64,000 bases of DNA from an uncultured Bacteroidales bacterium (GTDB lineage Bacteria; Bacteroidota; Bacteroidia; Bacteroidales; Bacteroidaceae). This document shows positions 44,709-54,003 of this stretch, piece after piece. Each line of letters begins with the position of its first letter. Position 1 is the first letter of the stretch. Where the stretch lies: positions 1-64,000 of the forward strand of contig CALGJF010000056.1 of the NCBI GenBank assembly GCA_937914945.1, read 5' to 3'. The notes below the pieces were generated by a model, which was not told the origin of the DNA, did not search any database, and saw only the letters and a program-made list of their open reading frames with translations. Both the position numbers and the translations under genes were made by a program.

Positions 44709-46370
44709 TTATACAAAAAGTGTTATGACCACCTGAATGATTATTACTCTCAAAAATATGCATACAGGATATACCGTGGCGTATGCAACGGATGGATTGT
44801 CGCCCTCTATGGTGTCGTTGGCATAGTTCAAAGCCATGGGGTTGGCCATGGAGCCGCATAACAGGCCGCAAGTGGACCCGAAGTCAATCCCTTGCATGCG
44901 CATGGCAAAAAAACCGGCAATTACCACCGGGAGGAATGTTATAAGGAATCCAATTCCAAGCCACAGGAATCCCTCGGGGCGTATGATGGTTTCAAAGAAG
45001 TGCGCGCCGGCATCGAGTCCCAAGCAGGCAAGGTACAGGTTCAGTCCCAAGGCGCGCAACATCATGTTGGCACTTTGCGTGGTATATGTAACCATGTGCA
45101 GGCGTGGCCCGAATGTGCCCACAAGAATACCCATGAGAATGGGGCCGCCGGCAAGTCCAAGCTTCACAGGCAACGATATTCCGGGCACGGCAAACGGTAT
45201 ACTGCCCACTGCAAGGCCCAGAATTATACCAATGAACACCGATACGAGGTTGGGCTCGTCGAGGTTTTTTACAGCATTTCCAAGAATCTTTTCTACATGA
45301 TGGATGTCGGCCGCCTCGCCCACCACGGTCAGGCGGTCGCCCATTTGCAATCTCAATTCGGGCGTGGCAAGCAATTCCACTCCCGAACGATATACACGGC
45401 TTATGTTTATACCGTAGTTGTTCCTAAGCCGCAGCGACGACAATTTTTTGCCGTTAATTTCGGGGCGTGTAACCAATATTCCCTGGGATATAAGTTCGCT
45501 GTCAATCTTGTTCCAATCTATGTTTTCGGCGTTCCAATCGCGTTCCTCCTGCTCACCGAAAATCATGCGTAGAGCCTCTGTGTCTTCGGGTTTTGTTATC
45601 ACAAGCAGAACATCGTCTTTAAGAATCTTTTTGTCGCCTGTGGGTATGATTACATGCCCTCCTCGCCACAATCTTGATATTACAAATTTGTGCATGCTGT
45701 TGGTTGCAATCTCGCTCACTGTCTTTTCAAAAATGGCAGGATTAGTTACATGATAGCTTGCCACAAAAACGTTTTTTTTATGTTCGTCGTCGGGGCCGGC
45801 AAGGTCGCATTTGCGCACAAATACCTTTCTCATGAATAGTATGGCAAGGATTACACCCACAACGCCCAAGGGGTAAGTGATGGCACAACTCAATGCGGCT
45901 CCGCTGCTCTCTACATTCATCTGCTCAAGGGTTTGTTGCGCAGCTGCAAGGGCGGGCGTGTTGGTTGTGGCACCGCACAGAATACCCGACACATCGGCTA
46001 TTGAAATGCCAAACAGAAAACTTGCGCCTATGGCAAGCAAGGTGCCTCCAAGCACCACTGCCAGCGACGGGAAGAGGAGTCGTGCGCCCTCGGTGCGCAT
46101 GGAACTGAAAAATCCGGGGCCCACCTGCAAACCAAGAGCATAGACAAAAAGCACAAGCCCGAACGATTCGGCATAGAAAAGCATCTGTGCATCGATTGTG
46201 AGCCCAAAATGGCCGGCCATGATGCCTATGAAAAAGACAAACGTAACACCAAGGGATATGCCCATAATGCGCATCTTCCCCAAAATAATGCCTGCTGCCG
46301 ATATAAGCGACAACACAATTATTGCTTGCAGTGCCGAGTGCTCGACAAAGAGTGTGTTTATAAAATCCAT
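44709..46370 (-). CDS. AspT/YidE-type transporter with two RCK_C (TrkA-C) domains
   Basis: 553 residues from ATG 46370 (MDFINTLFVEH); the frame to 46400 overlaps the predicted promoter box. Five or six helices, two central cytoplasmic RCK_C/TrkA_C-type domains (about 195-270 and 285-365, with GDRLTVVGEAADI), then further helices make the typical AspT/YbjL/YidE layout. Relatives exchange amino acids such as aspartate/alanine, or succinate; the substrate here is unknown. Start and length agree with the family. Confidence 0.88.
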   Translation of the reverse strand: MDFINTLFVEHSALQAIIVLSLISAAGIILGKMRIMGISLGVTFVFFIGIMAGHFGLTIDAQMLFYAESFGLVLFVYALGLQVGPGFFSSMRTEGARLLFPSLAVVLGGTLLAIGASFLFGISIADVSGILCGATTNTPALAAAQQTLEQMNVESSGAALSCAITYPLGVVGVILAILFMRKVFVRKCDLAGPDDEHKKNVFVASYHVTNPAIFEKTVSEIATNSMHKFVISRLWRGGHVIIPTGDKKILKDDVLLVITKPEDTEALRMIFGEQEERDWNAENIDWNKIDSELISQGILVTRPEINGKKLSSLRLRNNYGINISRVYRSGVELLATPELRLQMGDRLTVVGEAADIHHVEKILGNAVKNLDEPNLVSVFIGIILGLAVGSIPFAVPGISLPVKLGLAGGPILMGILVGTFGPRLHMVTYTTQSANMMLRALGLNLYLACLGLDAGAHFFETIIRPEGFLWLGIGFLITFLPVVIAGFFAMRMQGIDFGSTCGLLCGSMANPMALNYANDTIEGDNPSVAYATVYPVCIFLRVIIIQVVITLFV

Positions 46371-46387
46371 TTTTTGCGGTCTTGACG

Positions 46388-46395
46388 CGAAGATA
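46388..46395 (-). promoter_or_regulatory. -7-like box of the AspT/YidE-type gene
   Basis: Minus-strand TATCTTCG lies 17 bp upstream of ATG 46370. The same octamer precedes the TonB receptor gene and also occurs at 47833-47840 upstream of the metal permease. Confidence 0.35.
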
Positions 46396-46496
46396 TACAA
46401 AAAATGTGTTTTACCAAGGTATTTATTTAAGAAATCCTTGTATATTTACATTACTCGCACAGTTGTTGCAGGGCAACCATGCGCTTTATGGCTGTT

Positions 46497-47765
46497 TTAT
46501 TCGCCACCCAATCTTGCAGCGAACCCTATTGCCTCCACCGCCTTTATGGCCTCCTCGGTGTCAAATGTGCCTTTTACCATCGCTTTGCCTGTTGCAAGGT
46601 CTATATCCACGCTCTCCACGCCTGCAATCCCTTTCAAAGCCTTCTCCACACTTGCTTTGCAGTGGTTGCACGACATACCTTCAATATCAAGAACCTTGCC
46701 TTTTCCTTCTTCGCAACTGCAATTCTTACCATCGCAGTGGCCGCAGTTGCAATCGTGGTGGCTGTGCCTGTGGCGTTGTATAAAGGCATTTACAAGCAGT
46801 ATCACAAGCAAGGCCGAACAGATGATGTTGAAAACAGGCAGCCCGTGGTGGCTGTGTTCATGTATGGCGGCTATGGGGTGTGTGAACCATTCGCGTGGCA
46901 GCAAGTGGTCTATAGCCAATCCCATGGTCATGGCACCGGCAATTATGGAACCCAAATATACGAGCAACGTGCGGCGTCCCATAACCTTGCTCACAATGAG
47001 TATAGATGCCGCATTCACTGCGGGGCCGGCCATAAGCAGTACAAGGGCTGTGCCGGGTGATAGCCCTTTGAGCATTAATGCCACGGCAATGGGTATGGAG
47101 CCTGTGGCGCAAAGGTACATGGGTATGGATAGCAGCAATACAAACAACATGCTCAGCAGCGAGCTGTGTGCAAATAATTCAAAAAACGAGTCGGGTACAA
47201 AAACCGTGATAATGCCCGCAACCACCAGCCCCACCACGAGCCAGCGGCCTATGTCCTGCATCATATCCACGAATGCATATTTCAGGGCATTTTTAATCTT
47301 CTCGCCAAAGCTCTTTTTCTCTGTTTCGGCGGTATGGCTCTGTTGCAGCTCCATTATCTTGTTTTCCTCCTTTTCATCGGCGAGTTTTATCCCTAAGAAA
47401 CCACCCGACAAGGCGGTAAATGCTGCGGCAATAGGGCGCAGTATGGCAAACGGCAATCCCATAATGGAATAGGTTGCAAAAATTGAATCCACACCGGTTT
47501 GCGGGGTGGCTATGAGGAACGCTATCGTGGCTCCTTTTGATGCTCCGTCTTTTCTCAACGACATGGCAGTGGGAATTACCCCGCACGAGCAGAGGGGTAA
47601 TGGTATTCCCAATAATGTGGCGTTGAATACAGAACGGAACGATTTGCCGCCAAGGTACTTTTTGTATAGTGTATTCGGTACAAACGCGTGCATTATCCCT
47701 GCAAAAAAGAATCCCAGCAGCACGTAGGGCGACATTTGGTTTATCAGTTCAAGTATCTCTTTCAT
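46497..47765 (-). CDS. SO_0444-type metal efflux permease with C-terminal HMA domain
   Basis: 422 residues. Two groups of about four helices form the permease core, with LCSCGVIPTAMSLRK near residue 58 and MAGPAVNAASI near 225 as conserved motifs. After the core comes a His/Cys-rich stretch (HRHSHHDCNCGHC, about 332-344) and a heavy-metal-associated domain with GMSCNHC (363-369). The metal is probably copper or zinc. A Fur-family regulator is divergently encoded 167 bp away, a common pairing. The protein should export the metal or pass it to the permease through the HMA domain. Confidence 0.88.
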   Translation of the reverse strand: MKEILELINQMSPYVLLGFFFAGIMHAFVPNTLYKKYLGGKSFRSVFNATLLGIPLPLCSCGVIPTAMSLRKDGASKGATIAFLIATPQTGVDSIFATYSIMGLPFAILRPIAAAFTALSGGFLGIKLADEKEENKIMELQQSHTAETEKKSFGEKIKNALKYAFVDMMQDIGRWLVVGLVVAGIITVFVPDSFFELFAHSSLLSMLFVLLLSIPMYLCATGSIPIAVALMLKGLSPGTALVLLMAGPAVNAASILIVSKVMGRRTLLVYLGSIIAGAMTMGLAIDHLLPREWFTHPIAAIHEHSHHGLPVFNIICSALLVILLVNAFIQRHRHSHHDCNCGHCDGKNCSCEEGKGKVLDIEGMSCNHCKASVEKALKGIAGVESVDIDLATGKAMVKGTFDTEEAIKAVEAIGFAARLGGE

Positions 47766-47792
47766 ATATTTGTTTTTGTATCTGTTTTACCT

Positions 47793-47824
47793 CAAATTTA
47801 TATCTTAAATGCGCTATGCATTAA
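47793..47824 (-). promoter_or_regulatory. Promoter and inverted repeat of the permease gene
   Basis: Minus-strand TAAATTTG (47793-47800) fits the -7 consensus 27 bp upstream of the permease start. Just upstream, ATGC (47809-47812) and GCAT (47818-47821) form a short inverted repeat that could be an operator. Confidence 0.4.
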
Positions 47825-47905
47825 ATTCATTGCGAAGATAACGCAAAAATCTTGCAAATAGATTGTATTTTTCTCCTCACAGGCTTAAAAATATGAAAAA
47901 ACCGC

Positions 47906-47931
47906 TATTTTTGCATTGTAAACATTTGCAA
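47906..47931 (+). promoter_or_regulatory. Promoter and operator of the Fur-family gene
   Basis: TATTTTTG (47906-47913) fits the -7 consensus. TTGCA (47911-47915) and TGCAA (47927-47931) form an inverted repeat with 11-bp spacing that overlaps the box and ends 1 bp before the start codon. This is a plausible autoregulatory site. Confidence 0.45.
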
Positions 47932-47932
47932 T

Positions 47933-48355
47933 ATGAATTACGAAGAACTTTTGCAACAATATAAAATAAGGCCCACTGCGGTGCGCATGCTCATTCTTAA
48001 AGGAATCGATGAATTTGCCGCCCCCTTCTCGTTGGAGGAACTATATGTTTTTCTCGATACCATCGACCGCAGTACGGTTTTTCGCACGCTTGTCCTTTTT
48101 GAGGAGCAGCATCTGTTGCATAGTTTCGAAGACGGCAGCGGCAAGAAGAAATATTGCTTCCACCATTCGCACCCGGTAGCGGGCGAGCCCTCTCATGCAT
48201 CGTGTCGTCATATCCATGCCACCTGTCGTGTGTGTGGGCGCACCATGTGCATCACCACGCAGGAAATACCCATGGTATCGCTCCCCGATGGTTTTGAGGT
48301 GGAGAATGTGAATTATGTGGTTACCGGTGTTTGCTCTCAATGCAAGAAAGAGTAA
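47933..48355 (+). CDS. Fur-family transcriptional regulator
   Basis: 140 residues. An N-terminal winged helix (residues 1-80, with LEELYVFLDTIDRSTVFRTL as recognition region) is followed by a metal-sensing dimerisation domain rich in His (HHSHP, HASCRHIHATC) and two CxxC pairs (CRVC and CSQC) for a structural zinc. Divergent from the metal permease, so it probably senses the exported metal, zinc being the commonest for this arrangement, and represses the permease when the metal is scarce. Which metal cannot be decided from sequence alone. Confidence 0.9.
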   Translation: MNYEELLQQYKIRPTAVRMLILKGIDEFAAPFSLEELYVFLDTIDRSTVFRTLVLFEEQHLLHSFEDGSGKKKYCFHHSHPVAGEPSHASCRHIHATCRVCGRTMCITTQEIPMVSLPDGFEVENVNYVVTGVCSQCKKE

Positions 48356-48419
48356 ATGACTTTACATTAAATTTTCCTGTTTTTTTTAATTAATCTTTAA
48401 CGAAATAATTATTTTTTAT

Positions 48420-48427
48420 TACTTTTG
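48420..48427 (+). promoter_or_regulatory. -7 box of the ncRNA candidate
   Basis: TACTTTTG fits TAnnTTTG. Transcription would start near 48433, without any open reading frame directly following. Confidence 0.5.
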
Positions 48428-48432
48428 CTTTG

Positions 48433-48650
48433 ATATAAAATAAATAGTGAATAATCAGCTTGCTTTGTCTCACAGATGGGAGCGTTGCTCCGGCAGGTAA
48501 TCCCTGCTAAACTTGGCGGTTTTATTTGAAAGAAAAGCGGCATACTCATTTGCTCTGCGCAGCATAGGCTGTGTAGTTTTCATGCGTATATGTCTTATGG
48601 GTCGCCAAGCCCTCGTCGGTGGATAATGTTCTATTATCCGCTTTTTTGTT
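48433..48650 (+). ncRNA. Structured small RNA candidate (about 215 nt)
   Basis: A promoter box at 48420 and an intrinsic terminator (GGATAAT 48621-48627, ATTATCC 48633-48639, then T6) bracket a stretch with no gene. Pairings visible: GGAGC/GCTCC (48479-48483 with 48487-48491), GCAGG/CCTGC (48493-48497 with 48503-48507), a long-range CTTGGCG/CGCCAAG (48512-48518 with 48603-48609) enclosing CTGCGCAG/CTGTGTAG (48555-48562 with 48569-48576). Size and bracketing resemble the Bacteroidales-1/6S-like RNAs of this order, but the class is not established. It could instead be the leader of the large glycosidase gene that starts 54 bp later. Confidence 0.6.
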
Positions 48651-48703
48651 TTATGTTGTCGCATCTTTGGGTAGAATTTATTAACTATTTAATAATTAAA
48701 GCT

Positions 48704-51700
48704 ATGAATTTAATCAGCAAAAGATTTTTCGCAGCGGTAACAGCTCTGCTTTTTGTGTGTGCGGGTGCGTATGCGCAAGCGGTGATGTTCCCACAAGAAA
48801 AACAGCCGGGAACGGCAAGAGCGGTTGAGGAGAGTGGCGTTTATACAATATCAAACGACCTCTTTTCGGCGAAATTTATCCATGCCGATGGTACAATAAC
48901 CTTCGGCGGATGTGAAGAACTCGGCCTTATGGCGGGCAGTGAAATTTTCAAAGTGCAGTTTGCCGATGGAACAGAGGTTCCGGCATCGGCTTTTACAATT
49001 GTCGATGACAATGTTCGTGTGGAATCCCTTGCTGCCGACCCCGATGCGGTGAAAGGCTCCAAACGCTTTGCCGGGCAGCAAATTGCAGCAAAATTCACTT
49101 ATACCAACGGCCTTGAAATTGCGTGGCGTGCGGTGTTGCGCGATGGGTCGCACTATCTGCGCACCGAGGTGGATATTGTAAACACCGGCACAGAGGGTAT
49201 CGACATGTATAGTATCACCCCCATGATGTATACAGTTGAAAATGTCGATGGCGAGAAGGCTCCCACCGTGGTTGGCAACACTCGCGGTGCGGTTATTGCA
49301 AGCGACAAAATTTTTGCCGGTCTTGAAACACCTATGGGATTGAGCTATGCCGGCGAGGCTACCGACCTCGAATCCTTTGTCTTTAATGCATGGGATGGGG
49401 CCACTTCTTGGGCATGGACTCCCGAGGATAGTGATATCCCCGATGGCATTAAGGCCCTGAGTCAATATGCACAAGGGACCGTCTTTGGCTCACGCGGATA
49501 TCTTGTATTCCGTCAGTCGGGCGATTGTACTATCACGCTCGACTACACAAGCGGTAACAATCGTTTGCAGATTCTTGGTGTGGATATTCTTGATGTAAAC
49601 GGTAATGTGCTTGACAGCGACTATCACTTTGGCTACACCGGTGGCAACGACAGCAACCGCGACTATATTGTCAATATTAGTGAGGCAGGTGTATATATGG
49701 TTCGTATTTTTGTCAGCAACAATGGCAGTGGCGAGGGTTTTGGCAGTGTAGGTACAATAACATATAGCAAAAAGGTTGCACTCCCGGCCCTTGTATATGA
49801 TCTTGCATCGACAACCGCGCCCTATGTGGAGCCCGAGGTGAATGAGGTAGTTGATGATGACAATGTTATAGGCGAGAAGGTGTATACACTGCAAACCGGA
49901 ATGACTTATTATATTGCTGCAAATACAAAACAGAGCAATGGTGCTTTTGTTAAACGCTATTTGTATATCACTGCCGAAGGCTCTCTTGCAACAGCAACAG
50001 AGGTGCCCGAGGAAGATACCAATTACAAGTGGACTCTTACGGCCAATGGCGAGGCATGGCATGTGCAGAACGGCAGCGGTAAATACCTCTCTTATGGCAA
50101 GCCGCTCCAGGCAGGCGACGCAGCCTATTCGTTCAATTTTAAGGATGATGCTGCGGCAGAGGCTTATGGCGTATTCTCGCTTTACAATCCCACATCATCG
50201 GGTGGTAAATATATGGTAACAAAGGTCGATGGCTCAAGTTTTGACCAAGTAACTGGGCCAACCAACAATGGCTCTTGGTGCTCCGATTATTTATTTACTG
50301 CTTGCGTGGATGTTGCCGGCTCGTTGAATGCCGAAAACAGCTCTTTGAACGATACCTGGGTGAGCTCGTGGAGTGGTTTTGAAGATTGGGGCGGAACAGT
50401 GCCGAGCGATGTAACAAAACACGGAACAGCAAGATACAAGGATACAGGTTACTACAATGTCGGCCTTGGCTGTCTCTCTTTCCTTTTTGATTATACAAGT
50501 GGCAGCCATGGTCTTTATGTGCTTGGCGTGCAGGTGGTAGATACAGAGGGTAATGTTATAGCACAGGAGTTTAAGAATGGCTTTACAGGTTCAAACAGTA
50601 CCGTAACATATAATGTATATGTTCCCGAGGCCGGTGTATATAAGATACGTTATATTTTCGATTACTACCCCAACAACGGTACCAACACCAATGGCGACAT
50701 AACTGTAAGTTTCACTGCTATCGATGCCATTACAGCCGGTCAGCAGCAAACGAAGGCATGGACAAGTGCTTGGGAAGATTTTGCTGCTTGGACCGATGCT
50801 CCCGACGGATTAAAATCATATGATAACGCAACAAGTACAGAAACTACACCTGCAAACATTCAATACATAGATGAATTCTATTGTATAAAGGCTGGTAGAC
50901 TATCTGTATTGTACGACTATACAGGTGGCGGGCATGGTATGCACCCTATGGGTTTGGTGCTTATGGATATTAATGACAATATAGTATCTGCTGATTACCA
51001 CGCCGGTTTCACAGGTGGCCGCGATGTGAATAATACTTATGCTGTGAGGGTGCCCGAGTCCGGTTTCTACACAGTGAGATTTGTTGCCGATAAAAAAGAA
51101 GGTGGTACAGATACCAATGGTACTATAACACTTACACTCAGTGAAATAGCATCCTTGGGCTCACTTGATGAGGATGAGGAGGTTACACATGCTTGGTCGT
51201 CGTCAAGCTGGTGTGATATTGCAGATAATGAAGTGCCCAACCGTGTTATAGAGGCCGGTTGTACCGCTGCAAATGCTCGTATAATGGAGCAGATGATAAA
51301 AATAAAGTCGGCAGGTGTGTTGAGCGTGAATTTTGACTATGCCAGCGGTGCCAATAAACTGATTATTGCCGGTGTGGATTTGATAGACGATGCAGGCCAA
51401 ATTGCTGTTGACGATTATCATGCAGGTGAAACCGGTAATAGCGATTCCAACAATACATATAAACTCAATGTATTTGCCCCGGGTACTTATATCTTGCGCT
51501 ATTTTGTAAATAATTCGGAGTCACTCACTTCCTCGGGTAATGTTGCCATTTCGTTGAAGGTCGATTATACATTGCATCTTGCCGCTGCCGAAACAACACC
51601 TATCACAGGTGTGTGGCGTCGCCAGACAACACTTGCCGCAGATGCCAAGTGGGATGTCAGTGCAGTTGTGGGAATGATTGCGCCGGGTCAGGCTCGTCGT

Positions 51701-53992
51701 TCATTCCTTGCTTATAGCGAGCGTGAGCGTGCAGTGCCTTGGCGTGCTGTTCCTGTATATATCTCTTGGTACGAGATTAACATCAATCGCAACAATGCGG
51801 CTCCCGGTCAAGAACATACTAATACCGATGAAAGCAAGTGCTTGCCCATTGTAGAGGAGTGGAAGACGCAATTGTTTGATAAATACGGCGAGGCTCCATA
51901 CGCATTTGTTTGGGACGATGGTTGGGATGAATATGGCGAGTGGCAGTTCCACAGCGGTTTCCCCTATGGCTTTACAAATATGGATAATGTAGGTCGCCAA
52001 ATGGGTGCAGGCCAGGGTGCATGGTTAGGCCCTGTCGGTGGTTATGGTACAAGTGGCGGCTATCGTCGCGCATATTGGAGCGACAAGGGCGGTATGCAGT
52101 TGAGCAATCCTCTTTATTACGATGTCTTTGTAGAGGCTGTAACCAATTTGCTGCATGGATATGGTTACGATTTCCGTTTCTTTAAGTTCGACGGTATCAG
52201 CGCGCAGTTCTCTTCTGTCGGTCCCGATGCCGGTGCCACGGGCGAGGAAAATGCCGAGGCTATCATTATGGCCGAGAAGGTGCTGCGTAGCATCAAGGAG
52301 GATGTGTTCCTTAACACCACAGTAGGTACCTGGGCATCACCTTTCTGGTTCCAATTTACCGATGCTGTATGGCGTCAGGAAAAGGACGACGGTACAATAG
52401 GTAATAACAGCAACAATCGCGAAAATTGGATAACATACCGCGACCGTTTGGTATATCAGAACTATGTTCAGAACTCTCCATTGTGTCCCATCAATACATT
52501 GATGACTCACGGATTCATATTTACCGAGTATGGCGGCCCTGCTTCTTTCGACCGCTCATGGCAAGCGGTGGTTAATGAGTTGCGTTGTGCATTTGCTTGC
52601 GGTTCGGGTATGGTAGAACTTTATAACGATTACGCTCTTACTAACTCGCTTGTTAATCCCGCCACAGGTAATGCCGGTGAGCTCTGGGGCGAAATTGCAG
52701 CCTGCATGAAATGGCAACGCGAGAACTCCGATGTGTTGCCCGATATACATTGGGTGGGCGGTAACCCATGGACAGGTGCAAAGGCCGAGATTTACGGTTG
52801 GGCTGCATGGAACGCACAGAAGGCTGTGCTCACCCTGCGTAATGGTGCCAACGATGCACAGAGCATCAAGCTCACCTTGCGCGAGGCACTCGATATCCCT
52901 GCTTATGTAAAAGCCGGTAGCACAATTACTTTGAGCCATGCTTTTGCCGACCAGGCTGCAATGAGCGGTTTCAGTGGCGTTGATATGGGTACCCCCATTG
53001 ACATCGATGCCGAGCTCACTATAACATTGCCCGGTTCATCGGTATTTGTATTCAATGGTGCCGATAACAACGATACCGGTATTGCAAATGGCAAGTTCTA
53101 TCGTTTCAAGGATACTGCAGGAAAGTATATTACATCTACCGTTTCGGGAGAAACTTTGGCTGTAAGCGCAACAGCCGATGCCACCTCTATCTTCTGGTTG
53201 AACGAAGATAACGAACTCCTTTCGTATGCGAATGGTCGTTATCTTAATACCTTTGAAGGTGGAAAGGGCGGCTTTGAGGAGGTTGGCCACGAGGGTAACA
53301 AAGTGGTGCTTACAAAAGGTTCTGCCGATGGTTGTGTGAAAATTGCGGTTGCCGATGGTTGCTATCTGCAGAGCAATGGTGCAGGGGTTACAACAACATC
53401 GTCAAGCTACTATTGGATTATAGAGGAGGTTGATGCTCTTCCTCTTACTATCAGCTCGGTTGGCTATTCTACGCTTAACGCTCCTGTGGCTCTTGAAATT
53501 CCCGAGGCTGTTTCGGCATACACAGCTGTGCGCAATGGCAATTTCATTGACTTGGTGGCTGTGAACGAGGTGATACCGGCCAATACTGCTGTTGTTGTAA
53601 AAGGCAATGCCGGTATGTGCAATTTTGCGATAACATCCGGTGCTGCAGCTATAGAGGATAATGCTCTTCTTGGTACAATAGAGACTATAGAGGCGAGTAC
53701 AGTAACTGCCCCCTATACATTGCAGACAAAACGAGACGAGGGCGGCAATGTGGTAGGTGTTGTGATGCGTAAGTACACGGGTGCCGAGCTGTCGGGCTTC
53801 AAGATGTATATGGATCTTCCCGAGGCACAGAGCGGCGCGACCTTCAGCTTCCGTTTCCCCGGCACAACCGATATTATAGAGGTGGTGGCTCCGGGCAAGA
53901 ACAACGGGCGTGTTTACGACCTCTTTGGTCGCCCCGTGGAGAATCCCGTGAAAGGTGTGTATATTGTAGATGATAAAAAGGTTGTATTTTAA
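48704..53992 (+). CDS. Giant modular secreted glycosidase, clan GH-D-like
   Basis: 1762 residues from ATG 48704, which begins the signal peptide (MNLISKRFFAAV, cleavage after AYAQ); the frame to 48590 overlaps the RNA terminator. Order: a galactose-mutarotase-like N domain; a beta-sandwich module (about 273-355); a ricin-like insert (about 392-535); three more copies of the sandwich module (about 586-670, 729-815, 869-955), each with LxxDYxxGxxxL...GFTG motifs; a TIM barrel (about 962-1449) with FVWDDGW and FFKFDGI (D1163, the likely nucleophile); further C-terminal domains; and the VYDLFGRPV module. The barrel resembles GH36/GH27-type alpha-galactosidases and alpha-GalNAc-ases. It should act on the outside of the cell. 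A 54-residue peptide gene follows directly. Confidence 0.82.
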   Translation: MNLISKRFFAAVTALLFVCAGAYAQAVMFPQEKQPGTARAVEESGVYTISNDLFSAKFIHADGTITFGGCEELGLMAGSEIFKVQFADGTEVPASAFTIVDDNVRVESLAADPDAVKGSKRFAGQQIAAKFTYTNGLEIAWRAVLRDGSHYLRTEVDIVNTGTEGIDMYSITPMMYTVENVDGEKAPTVVGNTRGAVIASDKIFAGLETPMGLSYAGEATDLESFVFNAWDGATSWAWTPEDSDIPDGIKALSQYAQGTVFGSRGYLVFRQSGDCTITLDYTSGNNRLQILGVDILDVNGNVLDSDYHFGYTGGNDSNRDYIVNISEAGVYMVRIFVSNNGSGEGFGSVGTITYSKKVALPALVYDLASTTAPYVEPEVNEVVDDDNVIGEKVYTLQTGMTYYIAANTKQSNGAFVKRYLYITAEGSLATATEVPEEDTNYKWTLTANGEAWHVQNGSGKYLSYGKPLQAGDAAYSFNFKDDAAAEAYGVFSLYNPTSSGGKYMVTKVDGSSFDQVTGPTNNGSWCSDYLFTACVDVAGSLNAENSSLNDTWVSSWSGFEDWGGTVPSDVTKHGTARYKDTGYYNVGLGCLSFLFDYTSGSHGLYVLGVQVVDTEGNVIAQEFKNGFTGSNSTVTYNVYVPEAGVYKIRYIFDYYPNNGTNTNGDITVSFTAIDAITAGQQQTKAWTSAWEDFAAWTDAPDGLKSYDNATSTETTPANIQYIDEFYCIKAGRLSVLYDYTGGGHGMHPMGLVLMDINDNIVSADYHAGFTGGRDVNNTYAVRVPESGFYTVRFVADKKEGGTDTNGTITLTLSEIASLGSLDEDEEVTHAWSSSSWCDIADNEVPNRVIEAGCTAANARIMEQMIKIKSAGVLSVNFDYASGANKLIIAGVDLIDDAGQIAVDDYHAGETGNSDSNNTYKLNVFAPGTYILRYFVNNSESLTSSGNVAISLKVDYTLHLAAAETTPITGVWRRQTTLAADAKWDVSAVVGMIAPGQARRSFLAYSERERAVPWRAVPVYISWYEININRNNAAPGQEHTNTDESKCLPIVEEWKTQLFDKYGEAPYAFVWDDGWDEYGEWQFHSGFPYGFTNMDNVGRQMGAGQGAWLGPVGGYGTSGGYRRAYWSDKGGMQLSNPLYYDVFVEAVTNLLHGYGYDFRFFKFDGISAQFSSVGPDAGATGEENAEAIIMAEKVLRSIKEDVFLNTTVGTWASPFWFQFTDAVWRQEKDDGTIGNNSNNRENWITYRDRLVYQNYVQNSPLCPINTLMTHGFIFTEYGGPASFDRSWQAVVNELRCAFACGSGMVELYNDYALTNSLVNPATGNAGELWGEIAACMKWQRENSDVLPDIHWVGGNPWTGAKAEIYGWAAWNAQKAVLTLRNGANDAQSIKLTLREALDIPAYVKAGSTITLSHAFADQAAMSGFSGVDMGTPIDIDAELTITLPGSSVFVFNGADNNDTGIANGKFYRFKDTAGKYITSTVSGETLAVSATADATSIFWLNEDNELLSYANGRYLNTFEGGKGGFEEVGHEGNKVVLTKGSADGCVKIAVADGCYLQSNGAGVTTTSSSYYWIIEEVDALPLTISSVGYSTLNAPVALEIPEAVSAYTAVRNGNFIDLVAVNEVIPANTAVVVKGNAGMCNFAITSGAAAIEDNALLGTIETIEASTVTAPYTLQTKRDEGGNVVGVVMRKYTGAELSGFKMYMDLPEAQSGATFSFRFPGTTDIIEVVAPGKNNGRVYDLFGRPVENPVKGVYIVDDKKVVF

Positions 53993-54003
53993 TGGAAAAA
54001 ACT

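Noticed and set aside
48590..48703. Longer N terminus of the giant glycosidase
   Set aside because: It would read through the ncRNA terminator and put a second hydrophobic stretch before the clear signal peptide that starts at 48704.
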